Positions 41,280-50,121 of a stretch of DNA of 64,000 nt are shown piece after piece. The position numbers and the translations under genes are program-made. The DNA is taken from the NCBI RefSeq assembly GCF_015557635.1, contig NZ_JADNOP010000013.1:62001-126000 (forward strand), given 5' to 3'. The notes below the pieces were generated by a model. The model searched no databases. It worked only from the letters and a program-made list of their open reading frames with translations, and was not told the origin of the DNA. Origin of the DNA: Fusicatenibacter saccharivorans (GTDB lineage: Bacteria > Bacillota > Clostridia > Lachnospirales > Lachnospiraceae). How positions within the stretch are numbered: position 1 is the stretch's first letter; every line of letters begins with the position of its first letter.

Positions 41280-41445
41280 TCAATCTGCAAACCTGCGAAT
41301 ATGCCTGTAAATCAAGCGTTTTTCAAGACAATCAACTAATTTGGGGTAAAAATGTTACTATTTCGATTAAAAAACAAGAACGTTCCGATAACGTAATGCC
41401 AAAATAGATGCAGATAAATTTCCGCCTCTGAATATGGAACAAAAT

Positions 41446-42462
41446 TTACTTTTCAAACTGTGATTTCTGCGGAAAAAGTTTGGAAAAGGCATCGTTCAGT
41501 TCCCGTTTTACATGTTCATATGGGATTTCAAAATTGCTGTCATTGATGCAGATGCACTTTGCAGTCTGCTTTGTGATTGTCTTTACCAGTTCCGGGTTTT
41601 CCGGTTTTAAATTGAAGTATTTACAGAACTTGTGCGTGTTTCTTGGAACGAAATCACCACTCAGTTTCTGATATTCCCGCAGAACATATTGGCTCACATC
41701 ATCTTTATGACGAAATGGGTGGCTGCAGACACCGTCTAACAATTCTTCTTCCTTTTCCCAGAAGAAACGATAAGTCTCCTTTTTCAAAGGAGACGGGCCA
41801 TGAACGGTGTAAAAACCGGTAAATCGTGGAAATGCCATTTCCAGAAGATTATATCCAAAGTACATGGGAGGATATCCGATGTGAAAATAGGCACCTGGCT
41901 GCTTTTTCATGTTTTCCCGTTTGTCAAAGTACTTGGCAAGCAGCATAGTATTGTTCAGATAGATATATGGCATAATGGTATCTTCTACGTTTGCAACATC
42001 GGGCTGCAGGGCAAGCATATCAACGGGTTTTCCGTTTTCAAAAAAATCGGTTGGCTTTATTGGATGCAGCAAAAACATATCATCATTAAAATAAACAAAG
42101 TGTTCCGACAGATTTTTTATCCGGTGGAAATTCCACTCAATGGAATGCGAGTTAAAGGTGGGGAGATATTTTTCGGGAATAAAATCTTTGTGTGAAACAA
42201 TCTGCAATTTTGGACATTCTGTATTGAGCCACGCCGGCAGATGACCGCATGTTACAAAATATACGTTATTTACCCATGGAGCAAAGTTTTCTATCGAACG
42301 AAATAGATACTTTAGAATTTCCCAGTCGCGATAGCGTTCAATACGGTCGTCGATATCAACAGAAACTCCTTGCTTTTTTTTGGCGTTCTGTTTTTGGCGA
42401 AACCATAAGGGGTCTGATCCGTCCACCCATGTGATGACAAAATCAATGATCTGTTTTTTCAT
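41446..42462 (-). CDS. Stealth-family sugar-phosphate transferase
   Basis: 338 residues. Stealth proteins transfer hexose-1-phosphate into surface polysaccharide. Conserved regions: IDFVITWVDGSDPLWF (CR1), RYRDWEILKYLFRSIENFAP and NVYFVTCGHLPAWLN (CR2), EWNFHRIKNLSEHFVYFNDD (CR2/3), HPFRHKDDVSQYVL (CR3/4). Start ATG 42462 with GAAAGGA upstream; the frame from 42528 runs into the promoter. First host gene after the right end of the element; with the genes at 1-6.3 kb it shows that the element sits in a surface-glycan region. Confidence 0.9.
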   Translation of the reverse strand: MKKQIIDFVITWVDGSDPLWFRQKQNAKKKQGVSVDIDDRIERYRDWEILKYLFRSIENFAPWVNNVYFVTCGHLPAWLNTECPKLQIVSHKDFIPEKYLPTFNSHSIEWNFHRIKNLSEHFVYFNDDMFLLHPIKPTDFFENGKPVDMLALQPDVANVEDTIMPYIYLNNTMLLAKYFDKRENMKKQPGAYFHIGYPPMYFGYNLLEMAFPRFTGFYTVHGPSPLKKETYRFFWEKEEELLDGVCSHPFRHKDDVSQYVLREYQKLSGDFVPRNTHKFCKYFNLKPENPELVKTITKQTAKCICINDSNFEIPYEHVKRELNDAFSKLFPQKSQFEK

Positions 42463-42624
42463 TTGTAACGATCCTTTCGTATATTGTACCAAAAAAAACA
42501 GTATACTTTCGATAACGAAACAGTACAAAAAATCAGTTTACATTGTCAAAGTTGTTCAATTTTCTTTGTAGAAGTTGATATATTTTTTTCTTTACTTTAA
42601 TAGTGAGAACGATTTATTTAGTGT

Positions 42625-43208
42625 TTAAGGAATTTTTTGATATAATGTATAAATGTTGTTGGTATACAATTCAGTATAATCTTTTTCCAGATATGTTTGT
42701 ACAATTTGGTTTTGAATCTGCACATTGCGCCCTGTTACTATGTACATAGGCTCTCTGTGCTCGAATAAATTTTGAATATGCTGAAAAATTTCATTTGAAA
42801 GCATCGAAAAATGGTCTGCTGTAATACAGTATTTGTCATAAGGTTCAAGTCCAGACAGCAGCCATTGGGAACTTGTCTCATAATTATATACACTGGACCG
42901 CTCATTTTCTGGTATTTTATTTAAGATAGCATCTGGTAATAATGGATATATCCATTTCCAAGATTCATGATTAACAACATGACAAAAGCATCCAGACAGA
43001 TAAAACGTATTTTTTTATGATCTGTTCGCCAAAGCCATATATTGATGCAACTGCTAAGTAGGAATACTGCCAGTAATGTCCAACGTGCAGAATATATCCG
43101 AAAAATGTTTTCAGGAAAAATAGGAATGGGTGTGCAAATGTTTGACCCTTTTATAACTTTAGCACAACATATACTGTGGTGTAAAGAGTGGATGAGAAAT
43201 AGCTTGTT
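42625..43208 (-). pseudogene. Decayed membrane protein gene (glycan locus)
   Basis: Two overlapping fragments in different frames. The upstream one (from about 43208) includes ARWTLLAVFLLSSCINIWLW and a second helix, with no start codon; the downstream one continues FYLSGCFCHVVNHESWKWIY ... YIVTGRNVQIQNQ and stops at 42625. The switch lies near 42960-43000, so a frameshift and a missing 5' end. It resembles the C-terminal part of multi-helix glycan-locus membrane proteins; the exact family is not recognised. Confidence 0.6.
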
Positions 43209-43344
43209 TTATAGAATAATGGAGGAATCAATACGCTGAGACATTTGTAAATGAAAACAAAAAGAAAGCAAAGTTCAGTTGACGTTTCTTTAAAAATCCG
43301 CTATATTTTGGGTACAAAGAATAGGAGAAGAGGAAAGAAAAAAG

Positions 43345-44388
43345 ATGTTTTATCCACTGGTAAGTGTGATTATTCCGGTCTATCAGGCGGAAAAATTTCT
43401 GACGGAGTGTGTTGAGAGCGTACGAAAACAGGACTATTCAGAGTTGGAGATTGTTTTGGTGAATGACGGTTCAACAGATCGTTCCAATCAAATGTGTGAG
43501 GAACTTGCTGCAGCAGATCCAAGAATCCGTGTGATTCATCAGAATAATAAAGGCAGTGGAGCAGCCAGAAATGCAGGGATAAAAGAAGCAACAGGAAAAT
43601 ATCTTCTCTTCCTGGATGCAGACGACAAGCTGGACGATTCATCTGCCATACGTTCCCTTGCCGCACGGGCAGAAAGAGAGCAGGCAGATATTGTGATCGG
43701 AACATATCGCAGATGGAGGGCGAATGGCGAAAAAGTGAAATGCTGCAGTAATCTGGAAAAAGAAAACCCGGACAGCGCAGAGTTCCGGTTTCATGGATTT
43801 TTTCAAAAAGGAACGCTTTCTTACGACTGGGGAAAACTCTACCGCAAATCTTTTCTGGAGTCTCACGATTTGTGGATTCCCCCATACAGTTACGCCGAAG
43901 ACAAGGCACATAATTTTAGATGCTGTGCATGCCATCCGAAATATGCTTTTGTCCCACAGAGCATCGTTCTTTACCGTGAAAATCTCCAGTCCCTGACATA
44001 TCAACCGAAAAAGAATCTGATGAGAAACTGGATTTTGATTGCATCTGATTTTGAACAGTTTCTGAAAGAAAAGCATCTTTCCAGAGAATATGGAGATCTG
44101 ATTTTCTTTCATCTGCTCATTGGTGCAATGTATCTTGCCAAAGAAGAAATGACATATCAAGGGAAAAAAATTCGTGTCGCGGCGAAGATATTAAAGCAAT
44201 ACAGCAGAAACCCGTTTGTAGAACAAAAACTGACACTAAAAGAGTGCATTCGTTATACAAGGCAGATTAAATCGCTGTTTTGGAAATTATTAGCATTTAC
44301 CTTGGTACTTTTTATACAGATGCATATGTATTTTGTTGTGGCAGCTGTTTTTGTATGGATGTCAAGCCTTGGAATTGATAGTTTATAA
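43345..44388 (+). CDS. GT2-family glycosyltransferase
   Basis: 347 residues. VSVIIPVYQAEKFLTECVES, VLVNDGSTDRSNQMCEEL, GSGAARNAGIKEATGKYLLF, then the metal-binding LDADDKLDD; AYAEDKAHNFRC holds the likely catalytic acid. A C-terminal hydrophobic stretch (ALVLFIQMHMYFVVAAVFVW region, about 320-345) may anchor it. A purine-rich site (AGGAGAAGAGGAAAG) precedes the ATG. Probably part of surface-glycan synthesis. Confidence 0.87.
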   Translation: MFYPLVSVIIPVYQAEKFLTECVESVRKQDYSELEIVLVNDGSTDRSNQMCEELAAADPRIRVIHQNNKGSGAARNAGIKEATGKYLLFLDADDKLDDSSAIRSLAARAEREQADIVIGTYRRWRANGEKVKCCSNLEKENPDSAEFRFHGFFQKGTLSYDWGKLYRKSFLESHDLWIPPYSYAEDKAHNFRCCACHPKYAFVPQSIVLYRENLQSLTYQPKKNLMRNWILIASDFEQFLKEKHLSREYGDLIFFHLLIGAMYLAKEEMTYQGKKIRVAAKILKQYSRNPFVEQKLTLKECIRYTRQIKSLFWKLLAFTLVLFIQMHMYFVVAAVFVWMSSLGIDSL

Positions 44389-44783
44389 ATAAAAAATCAG
44401 TCTTTATATTTCCTTTCTTTATTTCCTTCTTGAAAGAGCTGTTTTCCAGTTTTTCATTTTTATAGCCATTCCTTTCACTTCACACAGGTGCAAAACGTTA
44501 TGAAAATGTAATCTGCTTTTTCGAACGCTTTAAACATTACAAATTTCTTCGTTTCTATAACTGCATCACAACAGATAGGAGTGTGTAAAGAATGGTTGTA
44601 GCCGTTTTAAAATGAAAAGATGTGATGGAAGAATAAGAAGATCGGGTTTTCTGCGCTGTCTCTGTGCGACCAGTTCTTAAAATCCTGTCTTTTTTCTGAA
44701 TATTCCACCTCTCCGCTTGCTATTTTCATTCTCATATAGTATCATGAATCCAACAGCCAAGAAATCGGAAAGGAGAGAGGAGC
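44389..44783. other. 395-bp intergenic stretch without gene
   Basis: No coding frame with a ribosome site. A TATAGTAT-type -10 candidate near 44737 could drive the nfeD operon. Nothing else seen. Confidence 0.6.
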
Positions 44784-45239
44784 ATGGAATATGCAGTGTA
44801 CTGGCTGATTGCGCTTGTGGTTTTGCTGGTGATTGAGGCGGCAACGTTAGGTCTGGCAACCATCTGGTTTGCGGGCGGCGCCCTGATTGCTCTGATCGCA
44901 GCTATGTGCGGAGCCGGATTTGTAATTCAGATGGTCTGCTTTCTTGTTGTATCGCTGATACTTCTGATTTTTACACGTCCTGTAGCCGTCCGTTTCCTGA
45001 ATAAGGATACCTTAAAAACAAATGTAGACCGCGTGATTGGAATGGAAGGGATCGTCGCAGAAGAGATTTCCAACCTGGCAGGCACCGGAAAGGTATCGCT
45101 GGGCGGAAACACCTGGACTGCGAGAACGGAAAGCGAAGGAGGCATTATCCCGAAAGAGACCGTGGTGGAAGTGCTCCGTGTGGAAGGCGTCAAGCTGATT
45201 GTAAAGGTCAAAGAAAAAGAAGGAGGAAATGAAACATGA
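44784..45239 (+). CDS. NfeD-family membrane protein
   Basis: 151 residues. N-terminal helices (YWLIALVVLLVIEAATLGLA, GALIALIAAMCGAGFVIQMV, FLVVSLILLIFTRPVA), then a C-terminal OB-fold: GMEGIVAEEISNLAGTGKVS and VEVLRVEGVKLIVKVKE. NfeD proteins work with SPFH proteins in membrane microdomains; the next gene is such a partner, overlapping by four bases. GGAAAGGAGAGAGG precedes the ATG. Confidence 0.9.
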   Translation: MEYAVYWLIALVVLLVIEAATLGLATIWFAGGALIALIAAMCGAGFVIQMVCFLVVSLILLIFTRPVAVRFLNKDTLKTNVDRVIGMEGIVAEEISNLAGTGKVSLGGNTWTARTESEGGIIPKETVVEVLRVEGVKLIVKVKEKEGGNET

Positions 45240-46204
45240 GTGGTGGAGGAATTGCAGGAATTTTAATGATTTTTCTTCTTGTGATTGTACTGTTTATTGC
45301 AGCATCGTGTGTGAAGATCGTGCCGCAGGCCAGTGCTTACGTTGTTGAGAGTCTTGGAAAATACAAAGGCACCTGGGCAACCGGTCTTCATTTTAAGGTT
45401 CCGTTTATCGAGCGCGTGGCAATCCGCGTGAACTTAAAAGAGCAGGTGGTGGATTTCCCGCCGCAGCCGGTCATTACAAAAGATAACGTTACGATGCAGA
45501 TTGATACGGTCGTATTTTTCCAGATTACCGATCCGAAGCTGTTCGCATACGGTGTTGTAAATCCGCTGATGGCCATTGAAAACCTGACCGCAACGACACT
45601 TCGAAACATCATCGGAGATCTGGAGCTGGACGAAACACTGACATCCCGTGAGATTATCAACACGAAGATGCAGGCAGCTCTCGATATCGCAACCGACCCG
45701 TGGGGCATTAAAGTCAACCGTGTTGAGCTGAAAAACATCATGCCTCCGGCAGCCATTCAGGAAGCCATGGAGAAACAGATGAAAGCAGAGCGTGAACGCC
45801 GTGAAGCAATCCTGATTGCAGAAGGTGAGAAAAAATCGACCATCCTGGTTGCCGAAGGTAAAAAACAGTCTGCGATCCTGGATGCAGAGGCAGAGAAGCA
45901 GGCAGCGATTCTTCGTGCTGAGGCAGAAAAAGAGAAACGAATCCGCGAGGCAGAAGGCCAGGCGGAGGCGATCCTCAAAGTACAGCAGGCAAATGCCGAT
46001 GGTATCCGTGCCATCAAAGAGGCAGGTGCTGACGATGCGGTTCTTACCTTAAAGAGTCTCGAGGCACTTGGTGTTCTGGCGAATGGAAAAGCAACGAAGA
46101 TTGTTGTTCCGTCCGATCTGCAGGGACTGGCAAGTCTGGCTACCACATTCAAGGGAATCGTGGAAGAGCAGAAAGGCCCGGCAGGGAAAGAAGGACAGAA
46201 ATAA
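45236..46204 (+). CDS. SPFH/Band 7 (stomatin-like, QmcA-type) protein
   Basis: 322 residues. One N-terminal membrane helix (GILMIFLLVIVLFIAASCV), the Band 7 domain (QASAYVVESLGKYKGTWATG, VDFPPQPVITKDNVTMQID, NIIGDLELDETLTSRE), then a long Ala/Glu coiled coil (AILDAEAEKQAAILRAEAE) and a short C-terminal tail. Forms oligomeric rings on the membrane with NfeD. Ends at a good terminator. Confidence 0.93.
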   Translation: MSGGGIAGILMIFLLVIVLFIAASCVKIVPQASAYVVESLGKYKGTWATGLHFKVPFIERVAIRVNLKEQVVDFPPQPVITKDNVTMQIDTVVFFQITDPKLFAYGVVNPLMAIENLTATTLRNIIGDLELDETLTSREIINTKMQAALDIATDPWGIKVNRVELKNIMPPAAIQEAMEKQMKAERERREAILIAEGEKKSTILVAEGKKQSAILDAEAEKQAAILRAEAEKEKRIREAEGQAEAILKVQQANADGIRAIKEAGADDAVLTLKSLEALGVLANGKATKIVVPSDLQGLASLATTFKGIVEEQKGPAGKEGQK

Positions 46205-46214
46205 AAAAGCAGGA

Positions 46215-46257
46215 TTCTCCCGTGAAACGCATCATGCCGGACACGGGAGAATTTTTT
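46215..46257 (+). terminator. Terminator of nfeD-SPFH operon
   Basis: TTCTCCCGTG / CACGGGAGAA with a 17-base loop and a T6 tail, 11 bases after the stop codon. Confidence 0.85.
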
Positions 46258-46392
46258 ATTGCTCTGCATCCGGAGGGAGCTGCCACTGGCAGATTCTGTA
46301 GTTGCCGGTAAGAATAACAGAATAAAAATGTATAAAAATACATATATTATGAATAATACAAGTAAAATACGTAAAAATATACATTTCACCCC

Positions 46393-46421
46393 TTGACAGA
46401 TGCGCCGGCCTGTTTCATAAT
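46393..46421 (+). promoter_or_regulatory. Promoter of argF
   Basis: TTGACA at 46393-46398, 17-base spacer, CATAAT at 46416-46421, about 60 bases before the start codon. The AT-rich stretch just upstream (about 46325-46385) has TGAATAATA-like half sites that could bind ArgR; this is only a suggestion. Confidence 0.75.
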
Positions 46422-46482
46422 AGAAACCATCTTAAGCGATAAAAATACATTACATACCGATATATTTAAGGAGGAACACACC

Positions 46483-47472
46483 ATGGATTTAAAAGGACGC
46501 GATTTTCTGACATTAAAGGATTTCACCCCGGAAGAGATTTCCTATCTGCTGGATCTGTCCGCAGAGCTGAAGGATAAGAAAAAGAAAGGCATTCCGGTGG
46601 ACACCCTGCGCGGTAAAAACGTTGCGCTGATCTTCGAGAAAACCAGCACCAGAACCCGCTGTTCCTTCGAAGTAGCCGCACATGATCTCGGCATGGGAAC
46701 CACCTATCTTGACCCGACCGGTTCCCAGATCGGTAAAAAAGAGAGCATCAAAGATACGGCCCGCGTTCTTGCAGGAATGTATGAGGGAATTGAGTACCGT
46801 GGATTCGGCCAGGAGATCGTAGAGGAGCTGGCAAAATATTCCAAAGTCCCGGTATGGAACGGACTGACCAACGAGTACCACCCGACCCAGATGCTCGCCG
46901 ATATGCTGACAATCCAGGAAGAGTTCGGCCACTTAAAAGGCATCAAACTCGTTTACATGGGCGACGCCCGCTACAACATGGGAAATTCCCTGATGATTGC
47001 ATCTGCAAAAATGGGTATGGATTTTGTAGCCTGCGCACCGAAGAAATACTTCCCGAACGCGGAACTCGTTGCACAGTGTGAAGAGTATGCAAAGGAGAGC
47101 GGCGCAACCATCACCCTCACCGAGGATGTAAAAGAGGGAACGAAAGACGCCGATGTTATCTATACGGATGTCTGGGTATCCATGGGTGAGCCGGACAGCG
47201 TATGGGAGGAGAGAATCCACGATCTGACTCCGTACCGCGTGACAAAAGAAGCAATGGCAAATGCCAAGGATACCGCGGTATTCCTGCACTGCCTGCCGTC
47301 GTTCCACGATCTGAAAACAAAGATTGGAAAAGAGATCCACGACCGTTACGGACTGGATGAGATGGAAGTTACCGATGAGGTATTTGAGTCCGCACAGTCG
47401 AGAGTCTTCGAGGAAGCAGAGAACCGCATGCACACGATCAAAGCTGTGATGGCAGCAACGCTTGGTGCATAA
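46483..47472 (+). CDS. argF: Ornithine carbamoyltransferase
   Basis: Makes citrulline from ornithine and carbamoyl phosphate in arginine synthesis (or the reverse in arginine breakdown). 329 residues. Carbamoyl-phosphate loop [15 protein letters not shown], then [19 protein letters not shown], ornithine-binding [10 protein letters not shown] and the signature HCLPSFHD. Start ATG 46483 with AAGGAGG; the frame from 46393 starts in the promoter. No other arginine gene nearby, so I prefer a biosynthetic, ArgR-controlled gene. Confidence 0.95.
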   Translation: MDLKGRDFLTLKDFTPEEISYLLDLSAELKDKKKKGIPVDTLRGKNVALIFEKTSTRTRCSFEVAAHDLGMGTTYLDPTGSQIGKKESIKDTARVLAGMYEGIEYRGFGQEIVEELAKYSKVPVWNGLTNEYHPTQMLADMLTIQEEFGHLKGIKLVYMGDARYNMGNSLMIASAKMGMDFVACAPKKYFPNAELVAQCEEYAKESGATITLTEDVKEGTKDADVIYTDVWVSMGEPDSVWEERIHDLTPYRVTKEAMANAKDTAVFLHCLPSFHDLKTKIGKEIHDRYGLDEMEVTDEVFESAQSRVFEEAENRMHTIKAVMAATLGA

Positions 47473-47530
47473 ACTTTCTGGTGGAAAAACCGGAACAGAC
47501 TGTGTATAATAGAAGAATGGCAAGACACGT

Positions 47531-47570
47531 ACAGCAGCGCTGCGGAGCACGTCTTTCGCAGCGCTGCTGT
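47531..47570 (+). promoter_or_regulatory. Strong hairpin between argF and birA
   Basis: 14-base perfect stem ACAGCAGCGCTGCG / CGCAGCGCTGCTGT with a 12-base loop. A TATAAT -10 lies upstream at about 47503. No T-run follows, so it looks more like a 5'-leader structure of birA, or an inefficient terminator of argF. Confidence 0.6.
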
Positions 47571-47600
47571 TGGTTTATGTGAGGAGTGTGAAGATATCAT

Positions 47601-48593
47601 ATGCTGGAAAATAAAAGAGCTGAGACACTGCGCCTTCTGCGAGAATCAGGAGAAAATGTTTCGGGTCAGGATTTGTGTGAACATTTTGGAATTTCCCGTA
47701 CTGCAGTGTGGAAGATCATGAATCAGTTAAAAGAGGAAGGATACGAGATCGAGGCGGTACAGAATAAAGGTTACCGTCTGCTGAACGAGCCGGATCTGAT
47801 GACGAAGGACGAGCTGGAAAGCCGCACGCATACGAAATATGTTGGACAGACGGTCTATTACAGCCATGAAGTAGATTCGACAAATACGTGGGCGAAGCGC
47901 CTGGCGGAAGAAGGAGCGCCGAACGGTACACTGACAACGGCCGAGACGCAGACCGCTGGAAAAGGCCGCCGCGGAAGAGTCTGGAAATCGCCGGAGGGAA
48001 CTTCCGTTTCGATGTCCCTCCTGCTGTACCCGGATCTCGAGCCGGCCAAAGCGCCGATGCTGACGATTGTGATGGGACTTGCTGTTGTGCAGGGGGTACA
48101 GAGAGCGCTCGGCGTCGACACGAGAATTAAGTGGCCGAACGATGCGGTGCTGAACGGGAAAAAGCTCTGCGGAATCTTAACCGAGATGAGTGCACAGATC
48201 GATTACATCAATTATGTCGTCATTGGAACGGGAATCAATGTGAACCAGACGGAGTTTCCGGAAGAAATTGCTGAGATCGCGACGTCACTGGCGATCGAAA
48301 TGGGGCATCCGGTCAATCGGGCGAAAATAGTCGCAGCGGTGCTGGAGGCGTTCGAGGAGAATTACGAAAAATTCCTGGAGGCGGGAGATCTCTCGGCGCT
48401 GCAGGAAGCCTATGAGGCTGTACTTGCAAATAAGGATCAGCCGGTGCGTGTGCTGGATCCGAAAGAGCCGTTCGAGGGTGTGGCGCTCGGCATCACGTCG
48501 ACGGGTGAGCTGCGTGTGAGAAAAGAGGATGGAACGATCGCGGAAGTGCATTCCGGCGAGGTTTCAGTGCGCGGCCTGTACAGTTATGTATAA
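47601..48593 (+). CDS. birA: Bifunctional biotin-protein ligase / biotin repressor
   Basis: Attaches biotin to carboxylase carrier proteins and represses biotin genes. 330 residues. N-terminal winged helix VSGQDLCEHFGISRTAVWKI; catalytic domain with DSTNTWAKRLAEEGAPNGTL, biotin/ATP loop GKGRRGRVWKSPEGTS, KWPNDAVLNGKKLCGILTEM and GTGINVNQTEFP; small SH3-like C-terminus. Length as in E. coli and B. subtilis BirA. Start ATG 47601 after GAGGAG. Confidence 0.95.
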   Translation: MLENKRAETLRLLRESGENVSGQDLCEHFGISRTAVWKIMNQLKEEGYEIEAVQNKGYRLLNEPDLMTKDELESRTHTKYVGQTVYYSHEVDSTNTWAKRLAEEGAPNGTLTTAETQTAGKGRRGRVWKSPEGTSVSMSLLLYPDLEPAKAPMLTIVMGLAVVQGVQRALGVDTRIKWPNDAVLNGKKLCGILTEMSAQIDYINYVVIGTGINVNQTEFPEEIAEIATSLAIEMGHPVNRAKIVAAVLEAFEENYEKFLEAGDLSALQEAYEAVLANKDQPVRVLDPKEPFEGVALGITSTGELRVRKEDGTIAEVHSGEVSVRGLYSYV

Positions 48594-48620
48594 AAAACTT
48601 GGATCAGGAAAGGAAAATAT

Positions 48621-49004
48621 ATGTATTCAGATGATGAAAAAGTAGTGCTCTGCGGAGCGAGTGCGTATGAGCAGAAATATTATTTTAACCAGGATTTTGC
48701 ATCCCTGCCGCAGTCCGTGCAGGATGAGCTTCATATCATGTGCGTTATGTTCACCGTGGAAATCGGCGGCATTTTCACCATGTGGTTTGACAGTGACGGC
48801 AGTCTGCAGTTCGAAACAGAGGCTGTAGATGCGGATGCGATGTACGATGAGATCGGCGGTGCGCTGCGGATCAAGCAGTATCAGGAGGAGAAAAAGGATC
48901 TGCTGGAATCTCTGGAGCTGTATTACCGCGTTTTCTTCCTCGGCGAGGAAGTGCCGGAGGAAGCGTTCGCAGAAGAAGACGGAGAGAAGCCGGATGGAAA
49001 GTAA
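48621..49004 (+). CDS. Conserved Lachnospiraceae-type small protein (possibly DUF6145)
   Basis: 127 residues: VLCGASAYEQKYYFNQDF, then MFTVEIGGIFTMWFDSDGSL and an acidic tail. Soluble, no catalytic motif. Overlaps the dusB start by 11 bases, so co-expressed with birA and dusB. The DUF number is from memory and uncertain. Confidence 0.75.
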   Translation: MYSDDEKVVLCGASAYEQKYYFNQDFASLPQSVQDELHIMCVMFTVEIGGIFTMWFDSDGSLQFETEAVDADAMYDEIGGALRIKQYQEEKKDLLESLELYYRVFFLGEEVPEEAFAEEDGEKPDGK

Positions 49005-49992
49005 GAAACGTACGCTCCAGACGATGTCTCCGCTGAAAATCGGAAATGTGGAAATGCAAAATCCGCTCGTGCTCGCACCGATGGCAGGTGTGACGGATCT
49101 GCCGTTCCGCGTTCTCTGCAAGGAGCAGGGAGCAGGCCTGATCTGTATGGAGATGGTCAGCGCGAAGGCGATTCTGTATAAGAACAAAAATACCGAGGAT
49201 CTGATGACGATTCATCCGGGTGAACATCCTGTATCGCTCCAGCTTTTTGGCAGTGATCCGGAAATTCTGGCGCAGATTGCCGCACAGATCGAGGAGCGGC
49301 CGTTTGACATTCTGGATTTTAACATGGGCTGCCCGGTGCCGAAGGTCGTCAACAACGGCGAGGGCTCCGCGCTGATGAAGGATCCTGCGCTGGTGCGGAA
49401 GATTGTGACCGGTATGGTAAAGGCAGTGAAAAAGCCGGTGACAGTTAAAATTCGAAAGGGATTTAACGAAGAGTCGGCGAATGCTGTGGAGATTGCAAAG
49501 ATTCTCGAGGACTGCGGTGTGGCTGCGATTGCGGTGCATGGAAGAACGCGGGCACAGTTCTATTCCGGAAAAGCAGACTGGGATATCATCCGTCAGGTAA
49601 AAGAAGCGGTTTCGATTCCGGTCATCGGAAATGGCGATGTGGTTGATGCGGCGAGCGCCGAAGCGCTGGTTGAACAGACGGGCTGCGATGGCATTATGAT
49701 TGGCCGCGGCGCGGAAGGAAATCCGTGGATTTTTAAACAGATTCTTCATTACAGGGAAACCGGAGAAACACTTGCAAAGCCGACGCAGCATGAGGTAAAA
49801 GAGATGATGCTTCGCCATGCGCGCATGCAGGTGGAATACAAAGGCGGCGCGATCGGCATCCGCGAGATGCGGAAGCACGTTGCGTGGTACACGGCGGGAT
49901 TCCCGCACTCGGCGAAACTGCGCGCAGCGATCAACCAGGTGGAGAGCCTGCAGGAGCTGGAACAGATGCTGAATGAGTGGGAACGCGGCTGA
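48994..49992 (+). CDS. dusB: tRNA-dihydrouridine synthase
   Basis: Reduces uridine to dihydrouridine in tRNA, FMN-dependent. 332 residues. LVLAPMAGVTDLPFRVLC, LQLFGSDPEILAQIAAQI, DFNMGCPVPKVVNNGEGSAL with the catalytic Cys, VTVKIRKGF, AIAVHGRTRAQFYSGKADW and IGNGDVVDA; all Dus hallmarks. Start ATG 48994; the longer frame from 48829 overlaps the previous gene in another frame and is arginine-rich nonsense. Confidence 0.95.
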   Translation: MESKKRTLQTMSPLKIGNVEMQNPLVLAPMAGVTDLPFRVLCKEQGAGLICMEMVSAKAILYKNKNTEDLMTIHPGEHPVSLQLFGSDPEILAQIAAQIEERPFDILDFNMGCPVPKVVNNGEGSALMKDPALVRKIVTGMVKAVKKPVTVKIRKGFNEESANAVEIAKILEDCGVAAIAVHGRTRAQFYSGKADWDIIRQVKEAVSIPVIGNGDVVDAASAEALVEQTGCDGIMIGRGAEGNPWIFKQILHYRETGETLAKPTQHEVKEMMLRHARMQVEYKGGAIGIREMRKHVAWYTAGFPHSAKLRAAINQVESLQELEQMLNEWERG

Positions 49993-50012
49993 CAAGTAAG
50001 TAAAATAAGTCA

Positions 50013-50060
50013 AAAAAGTACCTATGATATGCCAATATTGATATATCACGGGTACTTTTT
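50013..50060. terminator. Bidirectional terminator after dusB
   Basis: AAAAAGTACC / GGTACTTTTT outer stem, plus an inner TGATAT/ATATCA pair. Twenty bases after the dusB stop. Confidence 0.85.
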
Positions 50061-50121
50061 CTATGCTATACTGACATTTAGAGGTATTGGGAATAAAAAA
50101 ACAAAAGAGGGAGTGTAGTGT

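Larger units (their letters stand above)
10646..41368. mobile_element. Tn1549-family integrative conjugative element, about 30.7 kb
   Basis: Everything needed for excision and conjugation is here: Tn916-type int and xis, MobC, relaxase, TopB, VirB4, PrgI, VirB6-like, Maff2, VirD4, PcfB, CHAP hydrolase. Gene order and family types match Tn1549 and the C. difficile CTn elements. Instead of vanB it carries a peptide-antibiotic transporter with a two-component system. Ends are approximate: inside the integrase arm sites, a T5 run followed by six bases (10641-10651) on the left and six bases followed by A6 (41363-41374) on the right match the T-rich/N6/A-rich target style of this family. The true ends could differ by some 20 bases. 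Flanking genes on both sides are surface-glycan genes. Confidence 0.85.

Noticed and set aside
43042-43239. Plus-strand frame of 65 codons
   Set aside because: Opposite to the decayed membrane gene and without ribosome site.
48871-50049. Minus-strand frame of 392 codons
   Set aside because: Antisense shadow of dusB; composition (His, Arg, Leu rich) is not protein-like.
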